Shown here: one piece after another, positions 1-9,025 of the stretch
How the letters are laid out: every line of letters starts with the position of its first letter
How positions within the stretch are numbered: position 1 is the stretch's first letter
NCBI GenBank assembly: GCA_012862575.1
Contig: BLSF01000008.1
Coordinates: forward strand, 620,001-684,000
From: Parietichytrium sp. I65-24A
Taxonomy: Eukaryota > Sar > Bigyra > Thraustochytrida > Thraustochytriidae
DNA length: 64,000 bases
Direction of reading: 5' to 3'
The notes under the pieces: model-generated
Databases searched by the model: none
The model's input: only the letters and a program-made list of their open reading frames with translations
What the model was told of the DNA's origin: nothing
Translations under genes and position numbers: made by a program

Positions 1-2233
1 GCCATGCAGCATTCAAAGACCACCAGATCCTCGTCACTGTGCCTCACTTGTCTCACGAGTGGGCCGATAGTATCCATGAGCTGCTCGTCTTTCAATACGT
101 GAGGGTCAGTGGTAACGAAGATCTTCGCGATACAATGAGCTGCAAATTGTTTGGTCTTCTCAGAGCCCTCGGTAGTCAGCTTGAAAAGGGCCCGCAGTGC
201 CCCTTGTGCAATCATCTGCCTGCGAACAGATTGCACTGCCGCAATCTGGCACAGAGCCTTGGAAGCCATTTCCCATACCCGCTCGCTGGAAGTGTTCAAG
301 ATCAGACCTCGCAGAGCGGCGATCCCGTCCGTCTCCACAAGAACCTTGATGCGCATCTCCACGTTCTCGCGCGGGTCCTCCTGACCAGGTTTACGCGTTT
401 GGCTCTTGGTGAGCTTCTCGAACTGCTCCCACTGTTGCTCAGACACTTCCATTTCGCGAAGCTTTTCTCTGCGCTTGTCGTCGATTGACGAGGTGAGATT
501 TTCAAAGATAAATGCAAGCCCGTACGAGTAAGCTTCTCCAGCACTCTCCTTTCCGAGTTTGATCAGCTCCTTGAGCACGTTCAGGCCGTCTCCGGTGATG
601 AACATCATTTTCACTTGCGAGTCGTTGATGACAAAAGAGACTGCCTCCACTCCCTTGGCGTGTTCTTCCTTCGTCGCCTGTTCCTTGAGCAGTGTCACCA
701 CCGATGAAAGAACCAGCATACCGTTCTCGGACTCTGCTTCAAAATCTAAAGCGTTTAGTTTGGCCAGTGTTACAGCGGCCGACGATCGGACTTGTGGAGA
801 GTCTGAAGTAGCGAGAAGTTTGAGCATTTCGGTGGCATCTCCAGCCAGCATCGTGCGGCCGTCTTCAGCGTTTGCAAGGTGGGAGTAGATCTCGGCAACC
901 AACGCTTGTGCGCGTTCACTTCCGAATCGGGAGATAAATTTCAAGCGATCCATCAAGTTTTCATCTTTCACAACAGCGAGTCCGAGGTCGCGATTTGCGT
1001 AACAGATTGCATCAAGACCTGCAACGCCCTTGATCATGTCAATGGCGTCATCAGAGTTTACTAGCTTGACGCAAAACTGAACGGCGCTCGACTTGATGGA
1101 ATCATCGTCTTTAATGGACGGCAAAATTTGTCCAAGTACGACGGAAACTTGCTGAATCGGCTCGTTACGAGTGTGGTCACGCCCGATAATACTCATCAAT
1201 GCGGGCAGTCCTCCTTTAGCGACAAAGGTCTTTGAACGTTCCTGGTCCTCAGAGCAAAGTCTCACAGCTCCCTCAACGGCCACTCGGCGAACGGATTCGT
1301 CGTCGGAACCAAGTCCGTTGATGAGCGCCGCGATGACGGATTCCACAGGGATCTTGCGCTCGTATCCCTCCTTCGCCTTGCTGTCTTGATCCTCGTGAGC
1401 AGCAAGGCGCCAGAGAATATGGAGAGCAGCAGCCGAGGCATCAAATTCCGAAGCTTCCTCGCTTGCTACCAGTTCGCAAAGAGCTTCTGGATTCACCACC
1501 GGTAAAACGAACTCGTACGACCCATCATATTCACTCAATTTTCCAATGACTTTGAGAGCAAGTGGATTTTGTTTGTATGTGCTCCACAATTTCTCGCATG
1601 CGCCTTTCATCGCAATTGCTTTCGCGAGGTGCTGATCCTCCATGATAGAGCCCAGGATCATTCGTAGCTTGGATGCTGTGAGCGCCAATCGGAATGTGTT
1701 AGTCTACTCCAGATCACTCTACTAGCCCAAAATCGATACCAAGAACAACTCTTTCCAAACTTACTACGCTCGGCCTCCGACCCAGACGCTAACACTGCGT
1801 CAAGAACCTCCATCGTCTGCGATGTTGACGAGTTCATATCCTCGGCGCGGCTCTTCAATACTTTCATAAGGTTCATGGTGGCCGCATTCTTTGGGTCCAA
1901 CTCGAGAACCATCCTCAAATCTCTGAAAGCAGGCTCTATCTTTTTCAGCTCCATATACGCCTGAGCTCTGCGGTAGAGCACCTTGACATTTCGCGGCTCA
2001 ATCTCCAGCGCCTTGGAACAGTCCTCCTCGCATTGTGCAAACATTCCCAACTTGAGGTAGCACATGGCGCGATTGCTTAGCAGCGTCAGCTTGAGCCCTT
2101 CCCCCACATCGGCGCTCTCCTGGGGCCCGCGCCCTTTCTTCTCAAGCTGCCTTAGCGCATCGCTGTACACAGTGCTCGCATCTTGGAACTTGCCCTGTTG
2201 AAACAGCTCGTTCCCGTGCTCTTTCAAGTCCAT
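1..2233 (-). CDS. UNC-45/CRO1-type myosin chaperone (TPR + ARM/UCS), partial at left edge
   Basis: Two exons are visible. Exon 1 runs 2233 to 1765 and exon 2 runs 1675 to beyond base 1. The 89-bp intron (1676-1764) has a GTAAGT donor and a CACAG acceptor and keeps the frame. Exon 1 begins MDLKEHGNELFQQGKFQDAS and encodes about three TPR repeats, the Hsp90/Hsp70 docking module. Exon 2 is open for about 558 codons and reads as helical ARM repeats, for example VRRVAVEGAVRLCSEDQ and the UCS-like ALRALFKLTTEGSEKTKQ, ending at the window edge in VFECCM. About 714 residues are seen; the family is usually about 930, so roughly the last 200 residues of the UCS domain lie outside. UNC-45 proteins fold and protect myosin heads with Hsp90. 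The gene implies that the organism has conventional myosins. The family assignment is strong; the exact orthology is inferred. Confidence 0.88.
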
Positions 2234-3956
2234 CTTTGCTTGCTTTCGCTAACTGTCCCTTCCACAAACCCCACAACACACTACCCACCCACTACGCGGC
2301 TCCGCTACTTCTAATTACGCTGGCAATTCCAAATGAACCCTCCGTCTCTCTTCTCCTTCCTCCTCCTTCTCCTTCTCTCTGCAAGTCCGCGCGTACCAAA
2401 GACCAAAAAGACCAAAGACCGGTACTCACAGTGAGTACTCGCAGCTCTCTCTGTTTGTTGTGAGTGTGTATAGCTTATAAGCGCGCATAGGCATTCTTAT
2501 GTGTGTATCTGTTACATATCCATTTAGCGCACCGCTATGACAGGGGCTATAGTTGAGCCCTACCGCTGTTTATCTACTACCTGTGTGCAGGTGCAGATTG
2601 CTAGCTCTAGTAGAGTAGTTCCAACTGCGGCTATAGATGCGGCTAGTATGCGGCTAGTAGCGGTGATGAGAACAACGGGAACACGTCACGGAGGGTCAAA
2701 CGTTACGTGCCTAGTTGATCGTAGTTGGTTACAGTAGGTTTTGGGAGTATTGGGATGTATTGGGGGGAAAGTGTGCATAATCAATCTGTCCTGCATTGGG
2801 TTTCCAGGAATTGAAGTCGAGAGGATTGACTTTAAGGAAAGAAAAAGCATGGCAATGTGCGAATCAAAACAGCAGGCTGCAAGGACGGAACCGAACTCTG
2901 TCCATTTCTATCATCCAGGCGACCCAGGCGACCATCCGCTCCTGCATAGAAAAGAAAAGACATGGAGGACCTGTGCTTTGACTCTTGCGCTACTCACAGT
3001 AGTACCTACCTACCTTTGCATAATCTTGATTGATCAAAAATGTACCGTTGGAGGGGTAGAGAGTCTATCTATTATTATCTATAGGGACGAGGGGGGGAGA
3101 GACGTGTGTGGCAGATTTTGGGGAGGGTTGGCCAAAATAGTGCGGAAGGTGGGCGATTCTCGACTTTGCGCAGAATCCATATAGCCATGCATGGCCATGC
3201 GGGAGTGCGTCCCGGCTTTAGAAGCCCCGAGATAGATGCTCGTATTCGAGAGTTCGGGGAGAGTGTGAAACTGCCGTTCAAAAGTGTCGCACAAGCTACG
3301 GAGGAGCCGGGTCGAAACTGACCCTTCGCCACCGAGTGACACCTGGCCTTAGATCGTCAGAGATTGGTGCGCAAGTATTCAGCAACTCAAAATGATGGTT
3401 CATAGAAACACTGTGAGGAAGTAGACACGATCAAAGGCACGAAATCGACTGGCTAGTGTTTTCCCGCAAGGAAGCGCTCTGCAGGGTCATTCCTCCCTGA
3501 AAACCCGGGCACGACATTTAGGACCACCTTTTTAAAGATTTCAAAGGGGTGGATGGCCATTGGTTCCGGTTTTGCTGTTTTGACGTTGTGAAATTTGGGC
3601 GAGGCGTGTCAACCTGTTGTCCATGTACGGACGCGGGACGCTTGACAGAGGGAACGCTCTGCACATGCCATGGCGTGTGGTAGGACCAGCTTTCGACTGT
3701 TTTCTGTACAAAACTCTGCTGACTTTCCACAACCATAATTCGCTTCTTTGGCCCTAGGTTGCTGGGCACATCACATTTAACGCAGTTTCACTCACTGTGG
3801 AAAGAAGGAGGCTCACAACTATTGATTCGCGTTTTGCGCTGGCCTTTCGAGAAGCCAAAAGAAAGACCATCAGTCCTCAAATCCCAAACTGGAACGATTG
3901 CAAAGCGCACGAAAGGACAGCGCCAGTACAGCAAGCCGACCCACGCAAAATACACG
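2234..3956. other. Intergenic, divergent between UNC-45 and the TIL-like gene
   Basis: This 1.7 kb stretch separates two divergent genes. It holds a perfect short palindrome at 2422-2438 and CT-rich sequence at 2340-2390 just upstream of the UNC-45 start. Small open frames on both strands (for example 3106-3321) have no recognisable domain and overlap each other, so I do not call them genes. Sequence next to 3957 probably includes the promoter and 5' leader of the secreted protein. Confidence 0.5.
2422..2438. promoter_or_regulatory. Perfect palindrome GTACTCAC-A-GTGAGTAC
   Basis: A 17-bp perfect inverted repeat lies 189 bp upstream of the UNC-45 start codon. Near-identical 17-mers occur at 8400-8416 (181 bp upstream of the next minus-strand gene) and 28842-28858. 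The repeated spacing suggests a protein-binding site, but function is inference. Confidence 0.35.
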
Positions 3957-4877
3957 ATGATGGCGAAACATGCAACACTGGTCTCGTTGCTCTTGCTGTC
4001 CGTCTGCGATGGAAGCAACCTTCGAGCGCTTCAAAGTGACGATGATATGGTTGTCATTCTTCCAATCGGAATCCCCGTTGGAGAAAACTACACCGACGAC
4101 AACACCGGAGATATGCGAGGTGCAAACAGTGACATCATTGACATTCAGCCCATTGAAAACATCGACTCGAACAGCACTGTCATGGGAAATGGGTCTGTGT
4201 CGATTCAGCCTCCACTTGTAATCGACGAGAACCAGACCTTCGTGGAATACCCGCCAATCTTCAAGAACTGGACGGAACCAAACTCCACAACTCCTGTGCA
4301 AGGCGACATGCCGATTTTGTTTCCGGACGAAAACTCTACTTTGCCAGATGATGGTGACGGTGAAAACTCAGAATCTCCAGAAATTGATGTCCCAATTGAA
4401 ATCCCAGACGCAGACGAAGATGACGAGTTTGTCGTTATTCAGCCAGTGCCACATAACAAAACTGGCACCAACTCCACTTCCCCCACATCACCTCCGACTG
4501 TCCCAGTTTTCGATGGTAGCGACGACATTGACGACAATGATGAAGGCGAGTACACGAGCTCTGGAGATGGCGGGGACGAGGACGACAACGACGATGAAGA
4601 TGAAGACGGTTACGATGGGACAGTCTCGCTCTTCCGCGCCGCGCAAAGCAGCGATGTTGAAATTGCTTCAGACGACTCCGACATTGCTTGCCCTGGCACA
4701 CTGCAGCTTATCCAATGTGTTGCAGATTGCTCCAGCTCTTGTGGAGAAGAAGCCGCCACAGCTGACTGCTGGCTGAAACGATCTTGCTTGTCAACAGGGT
4801 GCGGATGCCCAGAAGGCCAGTATCAGATTGGGGTAGAGTGCGTGGAGGAGTGCCCACACGAGACCGCATACAATTAG
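3957..4877 (+). CDS. Secreted acidic protein with TIL-like Cys-rich C-terminus
   Basis: A protein of 306 residues starts at the first ATG of the frame (MMAKHATLVSLLLLSVCDGS; a second ATG follows immediately). The N-terminus is a clear signal peptide. The middle (about residues 30-225) is rich in Asp, Glu, Asn, Pro and Thr with many N-glycosylation sequons (NST, NTT, NGS), including a long DDNDDEDED stretch, so it is probably an extended, glycosylated, highly acidic segment. The last about 55 residues hold ten cysteines spaced like a trypsin-inhibitor-like (TIL) domain, including CLSTGCGCPEGQYQ followed by CVEECP. TIL domains occur in protease inhibitors and in extracellular matrix proteins; which role applies cannot be read from the sequence. 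No transmembrane segment or GPI signal follows, so secretion is expected. The gene is single-exon and converges with the minus-strand gene ending at 5133. Confidence 0.75.
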   Translation: MMAKHATLVSLLLLSVCDGSNLRALQSDDDMVVILPIGIPVGENYTDDNTGDMRGANSDIIDIQPIENIDSNSTVMGNGSVSIQPPLVIDENQTFVEYPPIFKNWTEPNSTTPVQGDMPILFPDENSTLPDDGDGENSESPEIDVPIEIPDADEDDEFVVIQPVPHNKTGTNSTSPTSPPTVPVFDGSDDIDDNDEGEYTSSGDGGDEDDNDDEDEDGYDGTVSLFRAAQSSDVEIASDDSDIACPGTLQLIQCVADCSSSCGEEAATADCWLKRSCLSTGCGCPEGQYQIGVECVEECPHETAYN

Positions 4878-5132
4878 ATATTTCTTCTCCGCAGTCAGCA
4901 GCACAGCTCAATTTTATCGTAGAGCAGTGACGTTTCTACAAATCACTGCATGTAGTCTAGAAACAAATTTTGACAATGAATACAAATATGAAAATGCAAC
5001 ATTTTCAACACACTCGCATCCATCATCGACACTGACAAAAGACGGCGAGATGGACTTGAACAAGCACTAAAACAGATAACTGTCTCTTGTTCTGAAGCCT
5101 ATCACTTGGTTTATTGGTTGATGTGTGGTTGG

Positions 5133-8100
5133 TTATATCTTCAGAATTCGGTTGCTTGACATAAATAAATGCCCCGCTGCGTGCAGTGCAACTTCGGAGC
5201 TTGACACCGCATGTCTTGAGGCCAGGTCGAAGATGAGCCTGCTCTGGGATTCCAAGTTTGGGGGAAGAGATTTTACAATGCAGAAAGTCATAATGGCGAT
5301 CATCTCTCGCTTTCTAGGAATGAGACGAGCCTTGTCTCCAATGGCAGAGCGGGTGATCGTCTGCCCGGCGCGGTTCCTTTCGTATGTTGGCCGAGAGTAG
5401 TGTTTGAAGACAGCGTCCACGCATTGCTGGTGTGCCTGTGCCATCGTGCAAAGCTTGCTAGTCGGGGTTCGGCAGCTCACCCAAACGGACACCAGAGTTT
5501 CAATCGCTTGTGCATAAGGCGTCGATGAATCCGACCCACGACTTTTCCGGACCCAAGGATTGAGAACCTCTAGTTGGAAAAATGCTGGGACCCCACACCT
5601 ACTCATTAGAGTCTCCAAGTCCAGTGCGTCCAGCTCCCTGCATTTGGCGAATATCTCAGCGTCAAGATTTCCGTACTGAAGCGAGTATCCCAAATAAAGG
5701 TTGTCCAACAGAGGGTCCAATACGCTGTCTTCCATGCATGTTCGCACCACAAGCATGACATCCCTGGTGAAGCTAGGTATCTCGCCTCCCCTCCGACTGT
5801 CCTGGATTCGGCCATGAGAATTATCCCCGGCAACGCCGCTCACGTTACTCCCCATCAGGCAGGGGTACTTCCAAACGATGCATCGCGCTAATGTGGACAG
5901 AAATGAGCACAGATCTTTGAGAGCGTTCTTGAGTTCTTCTTGCTGGACTGCGTCTTGCACGTTGTGCGTCGGTGCGAATAAGGTGTCCTCGTACAGCTTA
6001 AGAAATATTTTCCGAAAGTTGCTGCAAATCCGCCCCAATGCGAACGCACAGTCGGGGCTGCCAGAGTACGATAGGGCCACATCCTGAGATGGGATTTTCT
6101 TAACGATGTTCGCCAGCGCAGGCGAAGGGGGCAGGCCGCGCAAAACAACATTTAAATACTGTCTCAAAAGCTCGCCATTGACGGTGCCGCTGAGCTTTGC
6201 TTGTCTAGCAATCACGTTTAAGAAGTTCTCATCGGCAACATCTGCGGGGTCACGTTTGCCGTCGAGGGAGATTTCCGAGTCTACAGAATATACCGAAAAG
6301 AGCGGGTCCCAGCACCCGGCTTCAGATATCGCAATCGCAAGCTGCAGAGCTGCATCGCTCTCGTCGCTCCCATCCATATCTTGGGGTGGAACCAGGCGTC
6401 GAAGTGCAACCAGGCAGCTGGCCGTCTTATTAGCAAAACTTCCGGTACTGTGTGAGTTCAGGATAAGGGCTTTCCGGTGTTCAAGCGCAATCGCAAGATC
6501 TTCTGCCTGCTGCCGCATTAGCCTGAGGCGCTCTTCCGATGCTAGCCCTGGACGAAATGATGCATTTTGCATCTTTTGCATCTCCGGCAAGGACTCTTGG
6601 ATGGACGTTTGAAACGTCAGAGGTGATTTCAAGGTAGTTATGTTTCCCTCAATGAGCGCTTCTTTGTGTGCTGACAATTTTCCCTGAAATCGTTCGCGAA
6701 TCAGCTCAAGCCAAGAGGCGAATTCGGTCAAGACGTCCGACGGCCCTCCACCTCCACCTCCACCGTTCCCTTCTGATGTGAATTGCTTGGATGTAGCTCC
6801 CGTGATCTTGTTTTCGAGAAGACTTTCGTGCTCCGCGAGGTCGCTATCATCTCTCGTGTCATCAAATATCGAATTCTCGCTGTCCATACCCTGTGTTTGC
6901 AAACGAGGCGTCTCTTTCCTGGGCGACGAATAGGATGACTTTGCTTTGCCTTGATCGCGATGTTCTTCGACTTGAGCTGCGGCCAACCGAGCTGAATCGC
7001 GGGCTACTTCTTCCGCGTCTCCATGATTCTCTTCAAGTCTGTCGTGTAACTCTTCTCCTTCCTCCTCGGTCGAATAGCCCATCTCCAACATGTCCTTCTC
7101 AGCGTTTTTACCCAGACCAGCAAAGCGACTCATCAAGTCGCTTGCGCTCTGATCGATAGTCTCCTGTTCACTTTCACCGCCCTCCTCGCTTTCTGCATCA
7201 AGTTTGCTTAACATTTCCTCGTCGATCTCCATGTCTTCCTTGCCATTCAAGTCCAGCAAATGCTTTCCGTACTCCTCATCTCTTCTGCTTTCTTCTTTCG
7301 ACAAATTCTCTACTAGATTGTCGTTGACAACGAATGGGTCCGAAGTAGATTCTTCCCCGCCACCTTTTGGGCTGTCACTTGCAGACTCTTCTTCTTCAGC
7401 ACTCGTAGGTTCTTCCTCATGTCGACTAGGCTCGACTGCTTCGCTTTCCTCAACCCCTGTTCCTAGATCCTCAATTTCCCCAGGTGCATGACTTCCTTCG
7501 ACTCCTGTGCCTAAGTTCTCATTTTCACCAGGACCACCGCGCTCAACGTCTCGTGCATTGAGCTCCGGACTTTTCTCGTCGTTCGTAACCTGGTGGGTGC
7601 TGGGAGTCGAATCTGCCTCGCCCGCTTTGCCGTCGTTGCTATCGGCTTTCCCTGAGTCGTTTTCTTCTTCAAAATGGCCATGGCCCAACTGCAACTGGGA
7701 TTCGGCACCGCTCTCTTCAGCAACGTGTGAAACACCTGCTTCTGTTAGGCTAGAGACCTCCAAAGCTTCTTCGCGAGGTTCTCGCTCCTCAAATGCTTCA
7801 TCAATGCCAGCCGTTTGCTCAGCTGTCTCAGCGCCGTCTCCAGCGCCCTGCGCTGCGTCTTGAAAGCTTCCCGTCTCATCGTTCGCTAAACCGAGCACCA
7901 TCGACTGCTCTTCATCAAGTTCATCTTTCGCGCCAAGCTCCTGACCGGAGTCCTCTACGGGGAGCAAGACGTCTTCAGCAGAGCTCGTAGGCAGCATACC
8001 CAACACAGCGGCGTTGTCTCCGCTCTGCGTTTGCACCGAGTCCCCTGCCGCGTCCATGGCTATGGAGTCCTCCTTGCCCGCAGTACCCGCAGTACCCGCA

Positions 8101-8219
8101 GTCCTCTGTTCTTCTTGTTGCTCCTTCACCAGATCATTTTCACCCGGCACGACTTGCGCCTCTTCTACCTGAGAGATTACACTTTCACCAACTCCCTCAG
8201 GCTCGCCGTCGTCGCCCAT
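5133..8219 (-). CDS. Large acidic protein with possible VPS9-like C-terminal domain
   Basis: A single exon of 1028 residues starts at ATG 8219. The first about 480 residues are very rich in Glu, Asp, Ser and Gly, with a near-repeat (LGTGVEGSHAPGEIEDLGTG) and a poly-Gly run near residue 485, and look disordered. From about residue 490 the protein becomes helical and ordered (TEFASWLELIRERFQGKL onwards). The last about 70 residues (REMIAIMTFCIVKSLPPNLE, then a helix ending near HLFMSSNRI) resemble the C-terminal half of a VPS9 Rab5-type exchange domain, where a phrase like FLPVLIYVVIKANPPNL is typical. That match is by eye and short. If right, it is a Rab5-family GEF acting on endosomes; otherwise it is an uncharacterised protein. 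The start is supported by a downstream acidic reading frame with no earlier ATG before the divergent CTR9 promoter. Confidence 0.7.
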   Translation of the reverse strand: MGDDGEPEGVGESVISQVEEAQVVPGENDLVKEQQEEQRTAGTAGTAGKEDSIAMDAAGDSVQTQSGDNAAVLGMLPTSSAEDVLLPVEDSGQELGAKDELDEEQSMVLGLANDETGSFQDAAQGAGDGAETAEQTAGIDEAFEEREPREEALEVSSLTEAGVSHVAEESGAESQLQLGHGHFEEENDSGKADSNDGKAGEADSTPSTHQVTNDEKSPELNARDVERGGPGENENLGTGVEGSHAPGEIEDLGTGVEESEAVEPSRHEEEPTSAEEEESASDSPKGGGEESTSDPFVVNDNLVENLSKEESRRDEEYGKHLLDLNGKEDMEIDEEMLSKLDAESEEGGESEQETIDQSASDLMSRFAGLGKNAEKDMLEMGYSTEEEGEELHDRLEENHGDAEEVARDSARLAAAQVEEHRDQGKAKSSYSSPRKETPRLQTQGMDSENSIFDDTRDDSDLAEHESLLENKITGATSKQFTSEGNGGGGGGGPSDVLTEFASWLELIRERFQGKLSAHKEALIEGNITTLKSPLTFQTSIQESLPEMQKMQNASFRPGLASEERLRLMRQQAEDLAIALEHRKALILNSHSTGSFANKTASCLVALRRLVPPQDMDGSDESDAALQLAIAISEAGCWDPLFSVYSVDSEISLDGKRDPADVADENFLNVIARQAKLSGTVNGELLRQYLNVVLRGLPPSPALANIVKKIPSQDVALSYSGSPDCAFALGRICSNFRKIFLKLYEDTLFAPTHNVQDAVQQEELKNALKDLCSFLSTLARCIVWKYPCLMGSNVSGVAGDNSHGRIQDSRRGGEIPSFTRDVMLVVRTCMEDSVLDPLLDNLYLGYSLQYGNLDAEIFAKCRELDALDLETLMSRCGVPAFFQLEVLNPWVRKSRGSDSSTPYAQAIETLVSVWVSCRTPTSKLCTMAQAHQQCVDAVFKHYSRPTYERNRAGQTITRSAIGDKARLIPRKREMIAIMTFCIVKSLPPNLESQSRLIFDLASRHAVSSSEVALHAAGHLFMSSNRILKI

Positions 8220-9025
8220 ATCTCCGACTTGTCGATCTCCTTCTCACTCGCCTCTTGAACGCGCCGCAACGCACTATCTATCCCTTGGCCGGCTTGAACT
8301 TATTGTTTACTATACAACTGATGAACGCGCTCGCCTAGCTAGGTCTCTTTAACCCGTACGATCAGTCCGATCCTATGGACTCTATGGACTCCGTGTTCTG
8401 TACTCGCAGTCAGTACTCGAGTACTCCACGATGTGACTCTTCTCGCGTGTCTCCTTGTCCTTATTCAATAAGTCAAGGATCAGGCACTATTGGATCTTGG
8501 TATTGTTCAAGAGTCTATTACGGAGCTTCAATACAAGGGTCGTACTGGGTCTGTAGATGGGTTGCACGCGGCGGTGTAGGGAATGTATGCTCTGATGGTT
8601 AGGAGGCGAGAGTGGCGAGAGAGAAGAAAGAAAGAAAAAGAGAAAAAAACGCAAGAAAATGCAAAACAATTGGCGAAAAAATGAGGAGGAAAAATACCTT
8701 CTAGAACGGCCTTAACCCCACTCTTAGCCGTCAGAGCTACTCACGCAGTAGCTAGCTCTACTAGACCGGCGAGCAAATCCTATCTTCCACAGCGTGTGGC
8801 GGTTACGCGCGCACTCTGTCAGCGAGCCTCCCCACACCTGCGCACACCTGCGCATCGCAAAATTGCGACGGAGTCGTTGGCGAATCTCGCGGCGAAGCCT
8901 GGTGACAAAGCACTTGCGTGAGAGAGAAAGAGAGAGAGAGATATAGAGAGAGAGATAGAGAGAGGTGTTGAGGCTAATCCATCGGTGGAGAAAGTGTCCT
9001 CGCAGAGGAGGAGGTAGACGCGAGG
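8220..9025. promoter_or_regulatory. Divergent promoter region between the VPS9-like gene and CTR9
   Basis: This 806-bp stretch is shared by two divergent starts. It contains the near-palindrome GTACTCGCAGTCAGTAC at 8400-8416 and a GA-rich tract at 8919-8964 ending 62 bp before the CTR9 ATG. A purine-rich run (8610-8665, GAAAGAAAGAAAAAGAG type) lies in the middle. No gene is seen. Confidence 0.5.

Noticed and set aside
39-544. Open frames on both strands at the left edge
   Set aside because: They are shadows of exon 2 of the UNC-45 gene, which is open in one minus-strand frame from 1675 past base 1.
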